A DNA stretch of 64,000 nucleotides from Mycolicibacterium neoaurum ATCC 25795 (lineage in GTDB: Bacteria; Actinomycetota; Actinomycetes; Mycobacteriales; Mycobacteriaceae): assembly GCF_000691525.1 (NCBI RefSeq), contig NZ_JMDW01000008.1:744001-808000 (forward strand), read 5' to 3'. Shown piece by piece: positions 29,271 through 36,473 of the stretch. Every line of letters starts with the position of its first letter. The first letter of the stretch is position 1. The position numbers and the translations under genes are program-made. The notes under the pieces are model-generated. The model did no database searches. It was not told the origin of the DNA and worked only from the letters and a program-made list of their open reading frames with translations.

Positions 29271-29584
29271 CGGGTGCACCTCCGGTCATTCTCGCCGTGT
29301 TGGCCGACGAAACGCGTTGGCGCATCCTGACCGAACTGGGCTCGTCCGACATGTCCGCCAGCGCCCTGGCATCCAGGTTGCCGGTGAGCAGGCAGGCGAT
29401 CGCCAGACATCTTTCGGTGCTCTCGGAGGCCGGCTTGGTGGAGGCGGTCCCGGTCGGGCGGGAGATCCGCTATCGCGCCCTCGGGGCGAAATTGAGCGCG
29501 CTGGGTGCGGAGCTGACCGCAATCGGTCAGCAATGGGATCGTCGCCTGATGGCGATCAAGCGCATCGCCGAAGGGCTGTCGTAG
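29267..29584 (+). CDS. ArsR-family winged-helix regulator
   Basis: Protein of 105 residues, GTG start overlapping the SRPBCC stop. ILAVLADETRWRILTEL, SASALASRLPVSRQAIARHLSVL and the wing VGREIRYRAL are standard. No cysteine or histidine metal-site cluster is present, so it is a non-metal ArsR of the type paired with SRPBCC proteins. It probably represses its own operon through the 28785-28818 palindrome. Confidence 0.92.
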   Translation: MTGAPPVILAVLADETRWRILTELGSSDMSASALASRLPVSRQAIARHLSVLSEAGLVEAVPVGREIRYRALGAKLSALGAELTAIGQQWDRRLMAIKRIAEGLS

Positions 29585-29604
29585 CGGGCATAATCCGATG
29601 TGAG

Positions 29605-30177
29605 ATGACCGATGACGCGCCAGACGGGCAACCGGCGGTCGAGCGTGTGCTCGCCGACGACCGAGTTGGTGCTCGCCCACAAACATCCCGACGACTGCGG
29701 TCAGGTCGCCGCGACATTGGACGAGGTTCGCCGCACCGCAACGGCTTTCAGCACCCGGCACCGCATCGTCGACACTCGCGGCGATACCCATGACGTCGTG
29801 GTGGTCGGTGACCGGCTGTTCGACGAATCGGGGTGCACCGTCATCGGCAGCCACGGGTCTATATAGATCTGACGCCGCCGCGGGCAACCGGCTCGCGCGA
29901 ACACCAGAACAAGGTGAGCGAGGCCGTCGCCGAGATCAGCGAGGCGCGCAGCGGTATAGAACAGGCCAAGGGCATGCTGATGCTCATCTATCGGATAGGT
30001 GAGGATGCCGCCTTCGAACTGTTGAGATGGCGCTCGCAGGAAACCAACACCCGACTCAAGTCGTTGGCGCAGCAGCTGGTCAAGGATTTCCTCGAACTCG
30101 ACTACCACGAACAGCTGCCACATCGCAGCGTGTATGACCGGCTGTTGCTGACCGCACACCTGCGCGCCGATTCCTGA
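29605..30177 (+). pseudogene. Degenerate PAS-ANTAR RNA-binding regulator
   Basis: Three frames are needed to read one family member. ATG 29605 gives the usual N-terminus (QPAVERVLA). The reading then jumps frame at about 29655 into PTTELVLAHKHPDD, VRRTATAFSTRHRIVD and VVVVGDRLFDESG, with the first part of the PAS domain (roughly 40 residues in relatives) missing. At 29857-29859 a base is lacking (GGG-TC-TAT instead of GGG-TTC-TAT), giving a stop at 29864. The third frame reads VYIDLTPP and the ANTAR core GIEQAKGMLMLIY, AFELLRWRSQETN. ANTAR proteins act by antitermination. Two independent lesions argue for a decayed gene rather than a sequencing error. A short ORF from 29833 could still express the ANTAR half. 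Confidence 0.75.
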
Positions 30178-30178
30178 C

Positions 30179-30203
30179 GTTTGCCGCAAGCGGTGGTGGG
30201 CAA
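30179..30203 (+). promoter_or_regulatory. Weak SigF-like promoter
   Basis: GTTT-N15-GGGCAA, nine bases before the ATG at 30213. The -10 departs from GGGTAT at two positions, but the short distance to the ATG is the same as for better SigF-like promoters nearby. Confidence 0.3.
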
Positions 30204-30212
30204 TCCGGCGGC

Positions 30213-30557
30213 ATGTCCATGCGCGATGCCCCGGAAACCCGATCAGCGATCCGATTCGGCGTCATCGCCGCGGTCGTGGGGGTGCTGTTCCTGATCATCG
30301 CCGCGGTGCTTGCCCGCGGTTGCGACGGTCTCGTCACCGATTCGGCCGCGTGCGGACGTCCGCAACGGCTGGCGCTGGCGCTCGGGGCGCCGGTCATCCT
30401 GTTCGCGGCGGGTGTCCGCGCATTCGTGCGTACCTATCGGATATGGAAGAGCAACGGCTCGTGGTGGGCGTGGCAGGGGGCCGGGTGGTTCCTGATGCTG
30501 TTGATGCTGCTCGTTCTGACGATGGGGCTTCCGGCAATCGGCGGATTCGGCAGCTGA
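30213..30557 (+). CDS. Small membrane protein
   Basis: Protein of 114 residues with three predicted membrane segments: FGVIAAVVGVLFLIIAAVLA (about 15-34), LALALGAPVILFAAGVRAF (about 53-71) and GWFLMLLMLLVLTMGLPAI (about 91-109). A second ATG two codons downstream is possible. Its position after lat resembles that of the membrane protein gene Rv3289c in M. tuberculosis, but I cannot establish homology by eye. Function unknown. Confidence 0.7.
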   Translation: MSMRDAPETRSAIRFGVIAAVVGVLFLIIAAVLARGCDGLVTDSAACGRPQRLALALGAPVILFAAGVRAFVRTYRIWKSNGSWWAWQGAGWFLMLLMLLVLTMGLPAIGGFGS

Positions 30558-30597
30558 TCGTCGCCCACTCGGCCCTCGGACACGACCGAGCATCGGC

Positions 30598-30623
30598 GTT
30601 TGACGCCGTCGTCAGCAGGGTAT
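30598..30623 (+). promoter_or_regulatory. SigF-type promoter
   Basis: GTTT-N16-GGGTAT, an exact match to the mycobacterial SigF consensus, 50 bases upstream of the ATG at 30674. sigF itself lies 4 kb downstream. It should place the 30674-31059 pair in the SigF stress regulon. Confidence 0.75.
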
Positions 30624-30673
30624 TCCGCCGGTGCGATCGATCAACCTGCAACCGATATGCGACGGAGGATCCC

Positions 30674-30907
30674 ATGGGGCGTGGACTCATCGGCACGGTG
30701 GTGCTGGTCTGGTTGTTGATCGGAGTGTTCGCCGCCTGGCAGCGCGATTACTTCGCCGGTGGTGAAACGAATTGCGCTACTGCGGGTTCCATCGCACTGA
30801 CCGTTGTTGCGGGCCCGCTCAACTACGCCGGGGTCAATCCGAAGGTCACGGATTGCCGGCTGCCGCAACCGAGTTCGATGGGAACCATGGAAGTGAGGGT
30901 GTCATGA
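30674..30907 (+). CDS. Small membrane/exported protein, SigF-linked
   Basis: Protein of 77 residues. An N-terminal hydrophobic helix (LIGTVVLVWLLIGVFAAW) is followed by CATAGSIALTVVAGPLNY, NPKVTDC and a short polar tail; two cysteines could form a disulfide outside the membrane. GGAGG lies seven bases upstream of the ATG. The stop overlaps the next gene as ATGA. The pair recurs in actinobacteria from memory; function unknown. Confidence 0.75.
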   Translation: MGRGLIGTVVLVWLLIGVFAAWQRDYFAGGETNCATAGSIALTVVAGPLNYAGVNPKVTDCRLPQPSSMGTMEVRVS

Positions 30908-31059
30908 TAATTCTCGGAGCAATACTGCTGATCCTGGGATTCGTACTCAACGTCTACCTGCTGTGGGTCGTCGGGGTGGTCCTGCTGGTCGCCGGCGCGG
31001 TGTTCTGGCTGCTGGGTTCCATCGGTCGCCCGGTGGCGGGTCGGCGCGCCTGGTACTGA
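30904..31059 (+). CDS. DUF6131-type 51-residue membrane protein
   Basis: Very short hydrophobic protein with two membrane helices (IILGAILLILGFVLNVYLL and VVGVVLLVAGAVFWLLGSI) and the conserved tail GRPVAGRRAWY, the hallmark of the small DUF6131 family. It starts in an ATGA overlap with the preceding gene and so shares its SigF-type promoter. Role unknown; probably envelope stress related. Confidence 0.8.
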   Translation: MIILGAILLILGFVLNVYLLWVVGVVLLVAGAVFWLLGSIGRPVAGRRAWY

Positions 31060-31089
31060 CGCCGGCGCGGTTGACTGCGGTGGCCGGAG

Positions 31090-31593
31090 ATGGACAGCCT
31101 GGAGGGCGACCGGCGCTGGAATGAGGTGGCTCGGCACGAGACGAGCATGCAAAGGCTGGACCGTAACTGGTCCAGCCTTTTGCAGGAGTTGCGGGTGGTG
31201 CAGACCGGTGTCCAGTTGCTCACCGGCCTACTGCTGACGCTGCCGTTCCATGACGGATTCGAAAATCTGCGCGCCGAACTGCGGATGGTCTATCTGGCCA
31301 CGGTGTCGTGCTCGATCGTCGCCACGGTGCTGTTGATCGCCCCCATCGGAATCCACCGGGCGATGTTCCGCAGACATCGGCTCGACATCGTGGTCAGCAC
31401 CGCGCACCGTCTGGCCTACGCCGGAATCCTCTTCCTCGCACTGACTTTGGCCGGCGTGATGGTGCTGATCTTCGGAGCGGTGGGTGATCTGCGAGCCGGT
31501 ATCGTGGCCGGATCGGTCACCGCGCTGGCCATCGCGATCTTCTGGTTGGGCCTGCCGCTGTGGTTACGGATGCGGGCCGGGCCACCGCACTGA
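31090..31593 (+). CDS. DUF6328-type four-helix membrane protein
   Basis: Protein of 167 residues. A polar N-terminus (ELRVVQTGVQLLTGLLLTLPF is the first helix region) is followed by three more hydrophobic segments: VYLATVSCSIVATVLLIAPI, LAYAGILFLALTLAGVMVLI and IVAGSVTALAIAIFWLGLPL. The pattern FQTGVQLL-LPF-like plus HRxxFR (IHRAMFRRHR) fits the DUF6328 family. It follows the DUF6131 gene by 30 bases on the same strand and may be read from the same promoter. Confidence 0.8.
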   Translation: MDSLEGDRRWNEVARHETSMQRLDRNWSSLLQELRVVQTGVQLLTGLLLTLPFHDGFENLRAELRMVYLATVSCSIVATVLLIAPIGIHRAMFRRHRLDIVVSTAHRLAYAGILFLALTLAGVMVLIFGAVGDLRAGIVAGSVTALAIAIFWLGLPLWLRMRAGPPH

Positions 31594-31603
31594 GTGCGCG
31601 GCA

Positions 31604-31629
31604 GTTTGTCGGTCTGGACGCTCGGGTAT
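31604..31629 (+). promoter_or_regulatory. SigF-type promoter overlapping a false start codon
   Basis: GTTT-N16-GGGTAT, exact consensus. The -10 hexamer covers an in-frame ATG at 31628, so that codon cannot be in the transcript; the ATG at 31640 is ten bases past the -10 and is the real start, on a near-leaderless mRNA. Confidence 0.75.
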
Positions 31630-31639
31630 GCCGACGCGC

Positions 31640-32626
31640 ATGACGCGATTCGGATACACCTTGATGACGGAGCAGGCCGGACCGAAAGAGCTTGTCAGGT
31701 ATGCAGTTTCTGCCGAACAAGTAGGTTTCGATTTCGAGGTCTGCAGCGACCATTTCAGCCCGTGGTTGACCAGCCAAGGGCACGCGCCGAATGCGTGGGC
31801 AGTCCTGGGGGCGGTTGCGGCGATGACCGAGCGGGTGGGTCTCTATTCCTTCGTGACCTGCCCGACCATGCGCTATCACCCGGCGGTGGTCGCCCAGCAG
31901 GCGGCGACCGTGCAGATCCTGGCCGACGGCCGGTTCACCCTGGGCCTGGGCAGCGGTGAGAACCTCAACGAGCACGTCGTCGGCGCGGGGTGGCCCGCAG
32001 CGCCGCGCCGCCTGGACATGCTCGCCGAAGCCATCAAGATCATCCGCGAACTGCTCGGTGGTGAGCTCGTGGACTTCCACGGCGACTACTTCTCGGTGGA
32101 CTCCGCGCGCATCTGGGATCTTCCTGACGACCCCGTCGAGATCGGGGTATCGATCACCGGCGACCGGACGATCGAGGTGTTGGGGGTGCTCGCCGATCAT
32201 CTGATCAACACCGCCCCCGACAGCGATGTCGTCGAGAGCTGGAAGCGGGTCCGGCAGCCGATGGGTCTTCCCGAGGGCAGGGTGGTCGGACAGCTGCCGA
32301 TCTGTTGGGATCCCGACCGCGATACCGCGATAGCGCGCGCCCACGATCAGTTCCGGTGGTTCGCTGGCGGCTGGTCGGTCAACGCCGATCTACCGACACC
32401 GGCCGGATTCGCGGGGGCTACCCAGTTCGTGCGGCCGCAGGATGTCGCCGAGGCCATCCCGTGTGGACCCGATCTCGATCCGATCGTGGAAGCGGTGGGC
32501 GAATATGCCAAGGCCGGCTTCACCGATGTGGCGCTCATCCAGATCGGTGGGGACAGCCAGGACCCCTTCTTCGCCGACGCCGCGGGACCCCTGCTGTCGG
32601 CATTGCGATCCCAATGGGGCGACTGA
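31640..32626 (+). CDS. F420-dependent LLM oxidoreductase (G6PDH-like TIGR03557 group)
   Basis: TIM-barrel F420 enzyme of 328 residues beginning MTRFGYTLMTEQAGPKEL, the standard start for the group related to F420-dependent glucose-6-phosphate dehydrogenase. CSDHFSPWL, ILADGRFTLGLGSGENLNEHV and the C-terminal AGFTDVALIQIGGDSQDPF support this. The start is set by the SigF-type promoter whose -10 overlaps the upstream ATG at 31628. Substrate unknown; stress-induced F420 redox chemistry is the inference from the promoter. A strong terminator follows the stop. Confidence 0.9.
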   Translation: MTRFGYTLMTEQAGPKELVRYAVSAEQVGFDFEVCSDHFSPWLTSQGHAPNAWAVLGAVAAMTERVGLYSFVTCPTMRYHPAVVAQQAATVQILADGRFTLGLGSGENLNEHVVGAGWPAAPRRLDMLAEAIKIIRELLGGELVDFHGDYFSVDSARIWDLPDDPVEIGVSITGDRTIEVLGVLADHLINTAPDSDVVESWKRVRQPMGLPEGRVVGQLPICWDPDRDTAIARAHDQFRWFAGGWSVNADLPTPAGFAGATQFVRPQDVAEAIPCGPDLDPIVEAVGEYAKAGFTDVALIQIGGDSQDPFFADAAGPLLSALRSQWGD

Positions 32627-32650
32627 CCCACCAGAAGGCCCACAAGACAG

Positions 32651-32687
32651 ATCCGGCCGGATGCGCGTTCAGCGCATCCGGCCGGAT
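32651..32687. terminator. Bidirectional hairpin terminator
   Basis: A perfect 16-bp stem (ATCCGGCCGGATGCGC with its complement) and a five-base loop GTTCA, followed on the plus strand by TTCGTTG. It lies between the convergent F420 oxidoreductase gene (ends 32626) and the repeat protein gene (ends 32707), so it can stop both transcripts. Confidence 0.85.
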
Positions 32688-32706
32688 TTCGTTGTGCTCT
32701 CGTGCA

Positions 32707-33705
32707 TCACACCTTGCTGCGCGCCCACCGCCACCGCGACTTGACCTCGTCGCCGCCGCGGTCCAGTGCCGTCTCGGCCAACTCCGCGCTGCGCCGGCGG
32801 GCCTCGGCGGCCAGCGGTGCACCGCGCTCGGCGGCCCGCTCGAGTGCCGCGGTGCTGCGGTCCAGGGCGGTCTCGGCCAGTTCGGCGCTACGTTCCCTGG
32901 CCTTCTTGGCCACCGGCGCGCTCTTCTCGGCACCGCGCTCCAGGGCCGCGGCGCCGCGGTCCAGGGCGGTCTCGGCCAGTTCGGCGCCGCGCTTGCGGGC
33001 TTTCTTGGCGATCGGCGCGCTCTTCTCGGCACCCTTGTAGAGGGCCGCCGCTCCGCGATCGTAGGCCGTTCCCAGCGACTCCGCCGCGGTCTCGAACGCC
33101 GACGCCGCCAGCGGCACGCCGCGCTCCAATGCGGTGTCGGCGAGCTCGCGGCCCCGCTCGACACCGATGTGGAGACCGTGCCCGAGCCGGTCGGCGAGTT
33201 CGGAATCCAGGATCGAGTCATCGGATCCGGGCAGCCGTTCGGAGACCGCCTGGACGACCTTGCGCCCGGCGCGACGCCCGCGCCAGCCAAGGGACGGCTT
33301 GCCTGCGGTGTCGGCCGAGGCAAGCACCAGCCCGCCGATCAGGCTGACATCGGTCAGGAATGCCCGCCGCTTCTCGGCCTTGAGGGCGGGGTCGGTTTCC
33401 TCCCAGAACATGTGCCGGCCCAGATTGGCCGGGATCACCGTGGCCGCCAGCACCGCGGCGGCGACGCGCGGCACCTTGCCGGTCGCGAGCAACAGACCGC
33501 CACCGATCTGGGCGGCCGCGGTGATCCGGGCCACCGTCATCGGGTCGTCGGGCACCTTCTGGGACACCGACTCGGGCAGCGACTGCAGACCGTCCAATGT
33601 GGGCTGGACGACCTCGGCCGCGGGTTTGACGTCCCGGAGGGCCTCGATTCCCTGACCGATGAACGCGGCGGACAACAACGGGCGGGCAATTCTGCGTACC
33701 AACAT
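32707..33705 (-). CDS. DoxX-like membrane protein with C-terminal 33-residue repeats
   Basis: Protein of 332 residues. The N-terminal half is DoxX-like: RRIARPLLSAAFIGQGIEAL, a QIGGGLLLATGKVPRVAAAVLA helix region (read in two parts), PANLGRHMFWEE and LTDVSLIGGLVLASAD. The C-terminal half has a charged helical repeat of exactly 33 residues, ELAETALDRGAAALERG then AEKSAPVAKKARERSA, in three clear copies plus degenerate ends, likely a long amphipathic or coiled helix. The ATG at 33705 is ten bases from a SigF-like promoter. Function unknown; perhaps membrane redox with a scaffold tail. Confidence 0.8.
   Translation of the reverse strand: MLVRRIARPLLSAAFIGQGIEALRDVKPAAEVVQPTLDGLQSLPESVSQKVPDDPMTVARITAAAQIGGGLLLATGKVPRVAAAVLAATVIPANLGRHMFWEETDPALKAEKRRAFLTDVSLIGGLVLASADTAGKPSLGWRGRRAGRKVVQAVSERLPGSDDSILDSELADRLGHGLHIGVERGRELADTALERGVPLAASAFETAAESLGTAYDRGAAALYKGAEKSAPIAKKARKRGAELAETALDRGAAALERGAEKSAPVAKKARERSAELAETALDRSTAALERAAERGAPLAAEARRRSAELAETALDRGGDEVKSRWRWARSKV
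32759..33154. repeat. Four tandem 99-bp coding repeats
   Basis: Units begin at 32759, 32858, 32957 and 33056, exactly 99 bases apart, each starting near CGGTCCAG and continuing to GTCTCGGCCAG. The two middle units are most alike; the fourth is diverged. They encode the 33-residue repeats of the DoxX-like protein and are prone to copy-number change. Confidence 0.85.
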
Positions 33706-33715
33706 GCCGGTCAAT

Positions 33716-33741
33716 GTTCCCACCACACCTGGGTGGCAAAC
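33716..33741 (-). promoter_or_regulatory. SigF-like promoter of the repeat protein gene
   Basis: On the minus strand GGTTT-type -35 with GTTT-N16-GGGAAC. The -10 differs from GGGTAT at two positions. It ends ten bases before the ATG at 33705, the same geometry as the other SigF-like promoters here. Confidence 0.4.
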
Positions 33742-33768
33742 CACCACGAGCTCGGTGACGTCACCTGC

Positions 33769-33969
33769 TCAGTGGCCATCCCGCTCTTCGTCGTCGAGGT
33801 CGACATCCATCGACTGCTCCTGCCAGTCCGCGTCGGGGGTCTCCAGCGCTGGCGCGGCGATCGATCCTGCGGTGTCGACGTCGGTATCCGGATCGGCGTC
33901 CACGATGTCGCGGGATTGCTCGACAGCATCGGCAACGGGTACGTCATCGGGCACATGAGGAGTACTCAT
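33769..33969 (-). CDS. Small acidic protein, SigF-linked
   Basis: Protein of 66 residues, very rich in Asp and Glu, no membrane segment. It begins MSTPHVPDDVPVADAVEQ and contains DADWQEQSMDVDLDDEE; similar short DVPEADAVEQ / DWQEQ proteins are known in mycobacteria, without assigned function. The ATG is nine bases past a good SigF-type promoter on the minus strand, which strongly supports it as a real gene. Confidence 0.75.
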   Translation of the reverse strand: MSTPHVPDDVPVADAVEQSRDIVDADPDTDVDTAGSIAAPALETPDADWQEQSMDVDLDDEERDGH

Positions 33970-33978
33970 GCGTGCCGA

Positions 33979-34003
33979 TTACCCATGGTGCGCAACGGGA
34001 AAC
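33979..34003 (-). promoter_or_regulatory. SigF-type promoter of the small acidic protein
   Basis: Minus strand GGTTT-N15-GGGTAA (counting GTTT as the -35 core), nine bases before the ATG at 33969. The -10 matches the consensus at five of six positions. Confidence 0.65.
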
Positions 34004-34142
34004 CGGGTGCGGCCCTGGTTTGGCGACGAGTGCCCGCCGGGTACTGCCCACCGCATGCGTTACTCACGTGAACGAGGAGCCGAGCTCACCGCGGGTCAGC
34101 ATGACCGCTCCCACGGCGCCCTGGTGGGAGGTGGTTCCGTTG

Positions 34143-34168
34143 GTTAGCCACCGTCCCGCGTGGGGTAA
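34143..34168 (+). promoter_or_regulatory. SigF autoregulatory promoter of rsbW-sigF
   Basis: GGTTA-N16-GGGTAA (core GTTA at 34143), 28 bases upstream of the rsbW start. In M. tuberculosis usfX-sigF is transcribed from a SigF-dependent promoter at the same place, so autoregulation is expected. Confidence 0.7.
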
Positions 34169-34196
34169 CCTCCCAGCGGACATGCCGGGAGGTCAG

Positions 34197-34640
34197 ATGG
34201 TGCAGCAGGGTACGGACGCGGATGCAGCCGCGACAGATGGTGATCGGTCGGTGGAGCTCCGGGTTGCCGCAACCCTGGAAAACCTCGCGGTGCTGCGCGT
34301 GCTGATCGCCGCGGCGGCCACCTTCGAGGATCTCGACTTCGATGCCGTGTCTGACCTCCGACTGGCGGTCGATGAGGCCTGCACCCGGCTGGTGAAAGCC
34401 GCGATACCGCACTCGCCGCTCGTGGTGTCCGTCCAGCCGCGCGATGATGCCGTCGTCATCACCGCGTCGGCGACCTGCGGCAGCGACGAGGACGCCATCG
34501 TCGCGCCGGGCAGCTTCAGCTGGCATGTGCTCAGCTCACTGACCGACGAGGTCAGCACGTTCTCTGATGGCCAGCACGCCGACGGCGGCCAGATATTCGG
34601 GATCTCGCTCACTGCACGGCGAGCGAGTCTGTTGCAGTGA
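34197..34640 (+). CDS. rsbW: Anti-sigma F factor RsbW/UsfX
   Basis: Serine-kinase-fold anti-sigma factor of 147 residues. VELRVAATLENLAVLRVLI, TFEDLDFDAVSDLRLAVDEA (ATP-binding helix, N-box region LAVDEACTRLV) and APGSFSWHVLSSLTDEV match UsfX of M. tuberculosis closely. The ATG at 34197 is chosen over 34182 because GGGAGG lies just before it and it gives the usual length. Like UsfX, the canonical N-box asparagine is not evident. It should bind and inhibit SigF, and its stop overlaps the sigF start (GTGA). Confidence 0.93.
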   Translation: MVQQGTDADAAATDGDRSVELRVAATLENLAVLRVLIAAAATFEDLDFDAVSDLRLAVDEACTRLVKAAIPHSPLVVSVQPRDDAVVITASATCGSDEDAIVAPGSFSWHVLSSLTDEVSTFSDGQHADGGQIFGISLTARRASLLQ

Positions 34641-35389
34641 ACTCGGAATACGCCGACGTCATCGAGATGTTTCGCGTACTCGGCGAACTGCGCGATGGGT
34701 CGGCAGAGTACGAGCGGCAGCGCGAACGCATCGTCACCCGCTGCCTGCCACTGGCCGATCACATCGCCCGGCGCTTCGAAGGCCGTGGCGAGGCGCGCGA
34801 CGATCTCGTCCAGGTCGCCAGGGTCGGTCTGGTCAATGCCGTGAACCGCTTCGACGTCGAAGCGGGTTCTGACTTCGCGTCCTATGCGGTGCCCACGATC
34901 ATGGGCGAGGTGCGCAGGCACTTCCGGGACAACGGTTGGTCGGTCAAGGTGCCGCGCCGGCTCAAGGAACTGCACCTGCGCCTCGGCGCCGCGACGGCGG
35001 AGATGTCGCAGCGGCTGGGCCGGGCGCCCACCCCCTCGGAGCTAGCCGCCGAACTGGACATGGACCGCCAAGAGGTGGTCGAGGGCCTGATCGCGGGCAG
35101 CTCGTACAACACGCTGTCGATCGACAGTGGTGGTTCCGGCGATGACGAGGCGCCGGCTATCGCCGATACCCTCGGCTCACAGGACGATGCGCTGGATCAG
35201 ATCGAGAACCGCGAGGCGCTGCGTCCGCTGCTGTCGAAGCTGCCCGAACGCGAGCGTACGGTTCTGGTGCTGCGATTCTTCGAATCCATGACGCAGTCCC
35301 AGATCGCCGAGCGGGTCGGCATCTCGCAGATGCATGTGTCTCGGCTGCTGGCTCGCTCACTGGCCAAACTGCGGGACGAGCTGCAGTAG
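34637..35389 (+). CDS. sigF: RNA polymerase sigma factor SigF
   Basis: SigB/F/G-type stress sigma factor of 250 residues, GTG start. Region 2 (LPLADHIARRFEGRGEARDDL, VGLVNAVNRFD, FASYAVPTIMGEVRRHFRD), region 3 (SQRLGRAPTPSELAAELDM) and region 4 (LPERERTVLVLRFFESMTQ, IAERVGISQMHVSRLL) are complete. It is co-translated with rsbW. Several matching promoters lie within the preceding 4 kb. Its 3' end overlaps the convergent STAS gene by 33 bases. Confidence 0.97.
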   Translation: MNSEYADVIEMFRVLGELRDGSAEYERQRERIVTRCLPLADHIARRFEGRGEARDDLVQVARVGLVNAVNRFDVEAGSDFASYAVPTIMGEVRRHFRDNGWSVKVPRRLKELHLRLGAATAEMSQRLGRAPTPSELAAELDMDRQEVVEGLIAGSSYNTLSIDSGGSGDDEAPAIADTLGSQDDALDQIENREALRPLLSKLPERERTVLVLRFFESMTQSQIAERVGISQMHVSRLLARSLAKLRDELQ

Positions 35390-35788
35390 CGGCTGTCCCT
35401 GGAGGCGGCCGGCGGCCTCGGTGGTGGTGTCGGCGGTGGGCAGAACACCGTCGGGATCGCAGATCCGTAGCAGACGCCGCACCGCGGCGCTGGGAACCAG
35501 CACCCAGCGGGCATCCTTGCCCGCGGCCGTCACGCTGATGGTGTGCAGCATCGAGAACGCCTCGGTGCCAAAGAAGTCGATACCGGAGAGGTCGACGATC
35601 AGCTGGTCGGTGTGCGCCAGGTGGGTGAGGGCATACCCGCTGAACTGTCGTGCGTTGGCGGCGTCGAGTTGCCCGAAAACCTCGACGACGGTCATGGACG
35701 GCGGCATATGGCGAACGGTGTAGACGGCTGTGCCACGCGCCGCGCGCGGCGCGGACATCGCAATGGCGATGTTGTCTGGCGTGGTCAT
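35357..35788 (-). CDS. STAS-domain protein (anti-anti-sigma factor family)
   Basis: Protein of 143 residues. The STAS domain spans about residues 30-115: SMTVVEVFGQLDAANARQF, LIVDLSGIDFFGTEAFSML (phosphoacceptor region; T or S near the usual position) and WVLVPSAAVRRLLRIC. N- and C-terminal extensions are of no known family. Convergent to sigF with a 33-base overlap, it is an obvious candidate antagonist of RsbW, though partner choice is inference. Confidence 0.88.
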   Translation of the reverse strand: MTTPDNIAIAMSAPRAARGTAVYTVRHMPPSMTVVEVFGQLDAANARQFSGYALTHLAHTDQLIVDLSGIDFFGTEAFSMLHTISVTAAGKDARWVLVPSAAVRRLLRICDPDGVLPTADTTTEAAGRLQGQPLLQLVPQFGQ

Positions 35789-35912
35789 GGCGGCTCCGAC
35801 AGTCGGAATCGGTAGGCTGCGGGCTCAACCTGACCTGACACTACGCCTGATTTGGCTGGTCGGACACTTCCCCGCCGAATCCGGTGGTAGCCGGTACCGG
35901 CAGACTGGACGG

Positions 35913-36473
35913 ATGGCCTTGCAATGCGCAGCCGGAGTGGTGCTTGCCGCCGGTGCCGGCGCACGTTTCGGGATGCCGAAAGTGCTTGCCGCCGAAGGGG
36001 CGTGGTTGGCCGCCGCGGTCACCGCGTTGCTCGACGGTGGGTGCGATGAGGTGCTCGTGGTGCTCGGAGCCGCCCGCGCGAGTGTGCCGGCACCGGCACA
36101 CCCGGTTCTCGCACCGGACTGGGCGCAGGGGCTTTCGGCATCGCTGCGCGCCGGGCTGGCGGCGGCATCGCGCTACGACGTCGATCACGTTGTCATCACG
36201 CTGGTCGACACCCCGGACGTCGGCGCCGATGTGGTGCGTCGGGTTCTGGATGCCGCCGCCGGCTCGACATCGGGATTGGCCAGGGCGGTCTTCGGCGGTC
36301 GGCCGGGGCACCCCGTCGTCATCGCCGAGAGGCACTGGCCGGCGCTGATCGAACAACTCGACGGGGACGTCGGCGCCGGGCCCTTCCTGCGGTCCCGCGA
36401 CGATGTCGTCGAGGTCGAATGTGGTGACCTGGCCACCGGCACCGATATCGACGTCGTTCAGCGGAAGGTGTAG
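35913..36473 (+). CDS. MobA/MocA-like nucleotidyltransferase
   Basis: Protein of 186 residues with the NTP-transferase signature GVVLAAGAGARFGMPKVL at the N-terminus and LVDTPDVGADVVRRVL, GRPGHPVVIAERHW as in molybdenum-cofactor cytidylyl/guanylyltransferases (MocA/MobA). No molybdenum-enzyme genes are nearby, so cofactor or nucleotide-sugar specificity is open. Its 3' end overlaps the convergent SDR gene by 16 bases. Confidence 0.85.
   Translation: MALQCAAGVVLAAGAGARFGMPKVLAAEGAWLAAAVTALLDGGCDEVLVVLGAARASVPAPAHPVLAPDWAQGLSASLRAGLAAASRYDVDHVVITLVDTPDVGADVVRRVLDAAAGSTSGLARAVFGGRPGHPVVIAERHWPALIEQLDGDVGAGPFLRSRDDVVEVECGDLATGTDIDVVQRKV

Noticed and set aside
31628-31639. ATG at 31628 as start of the F420 oxidoreductase
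   Set aside because: It lies inside the -10 hexamer of an exact SigF promoter, so it should not be in the mRNA.
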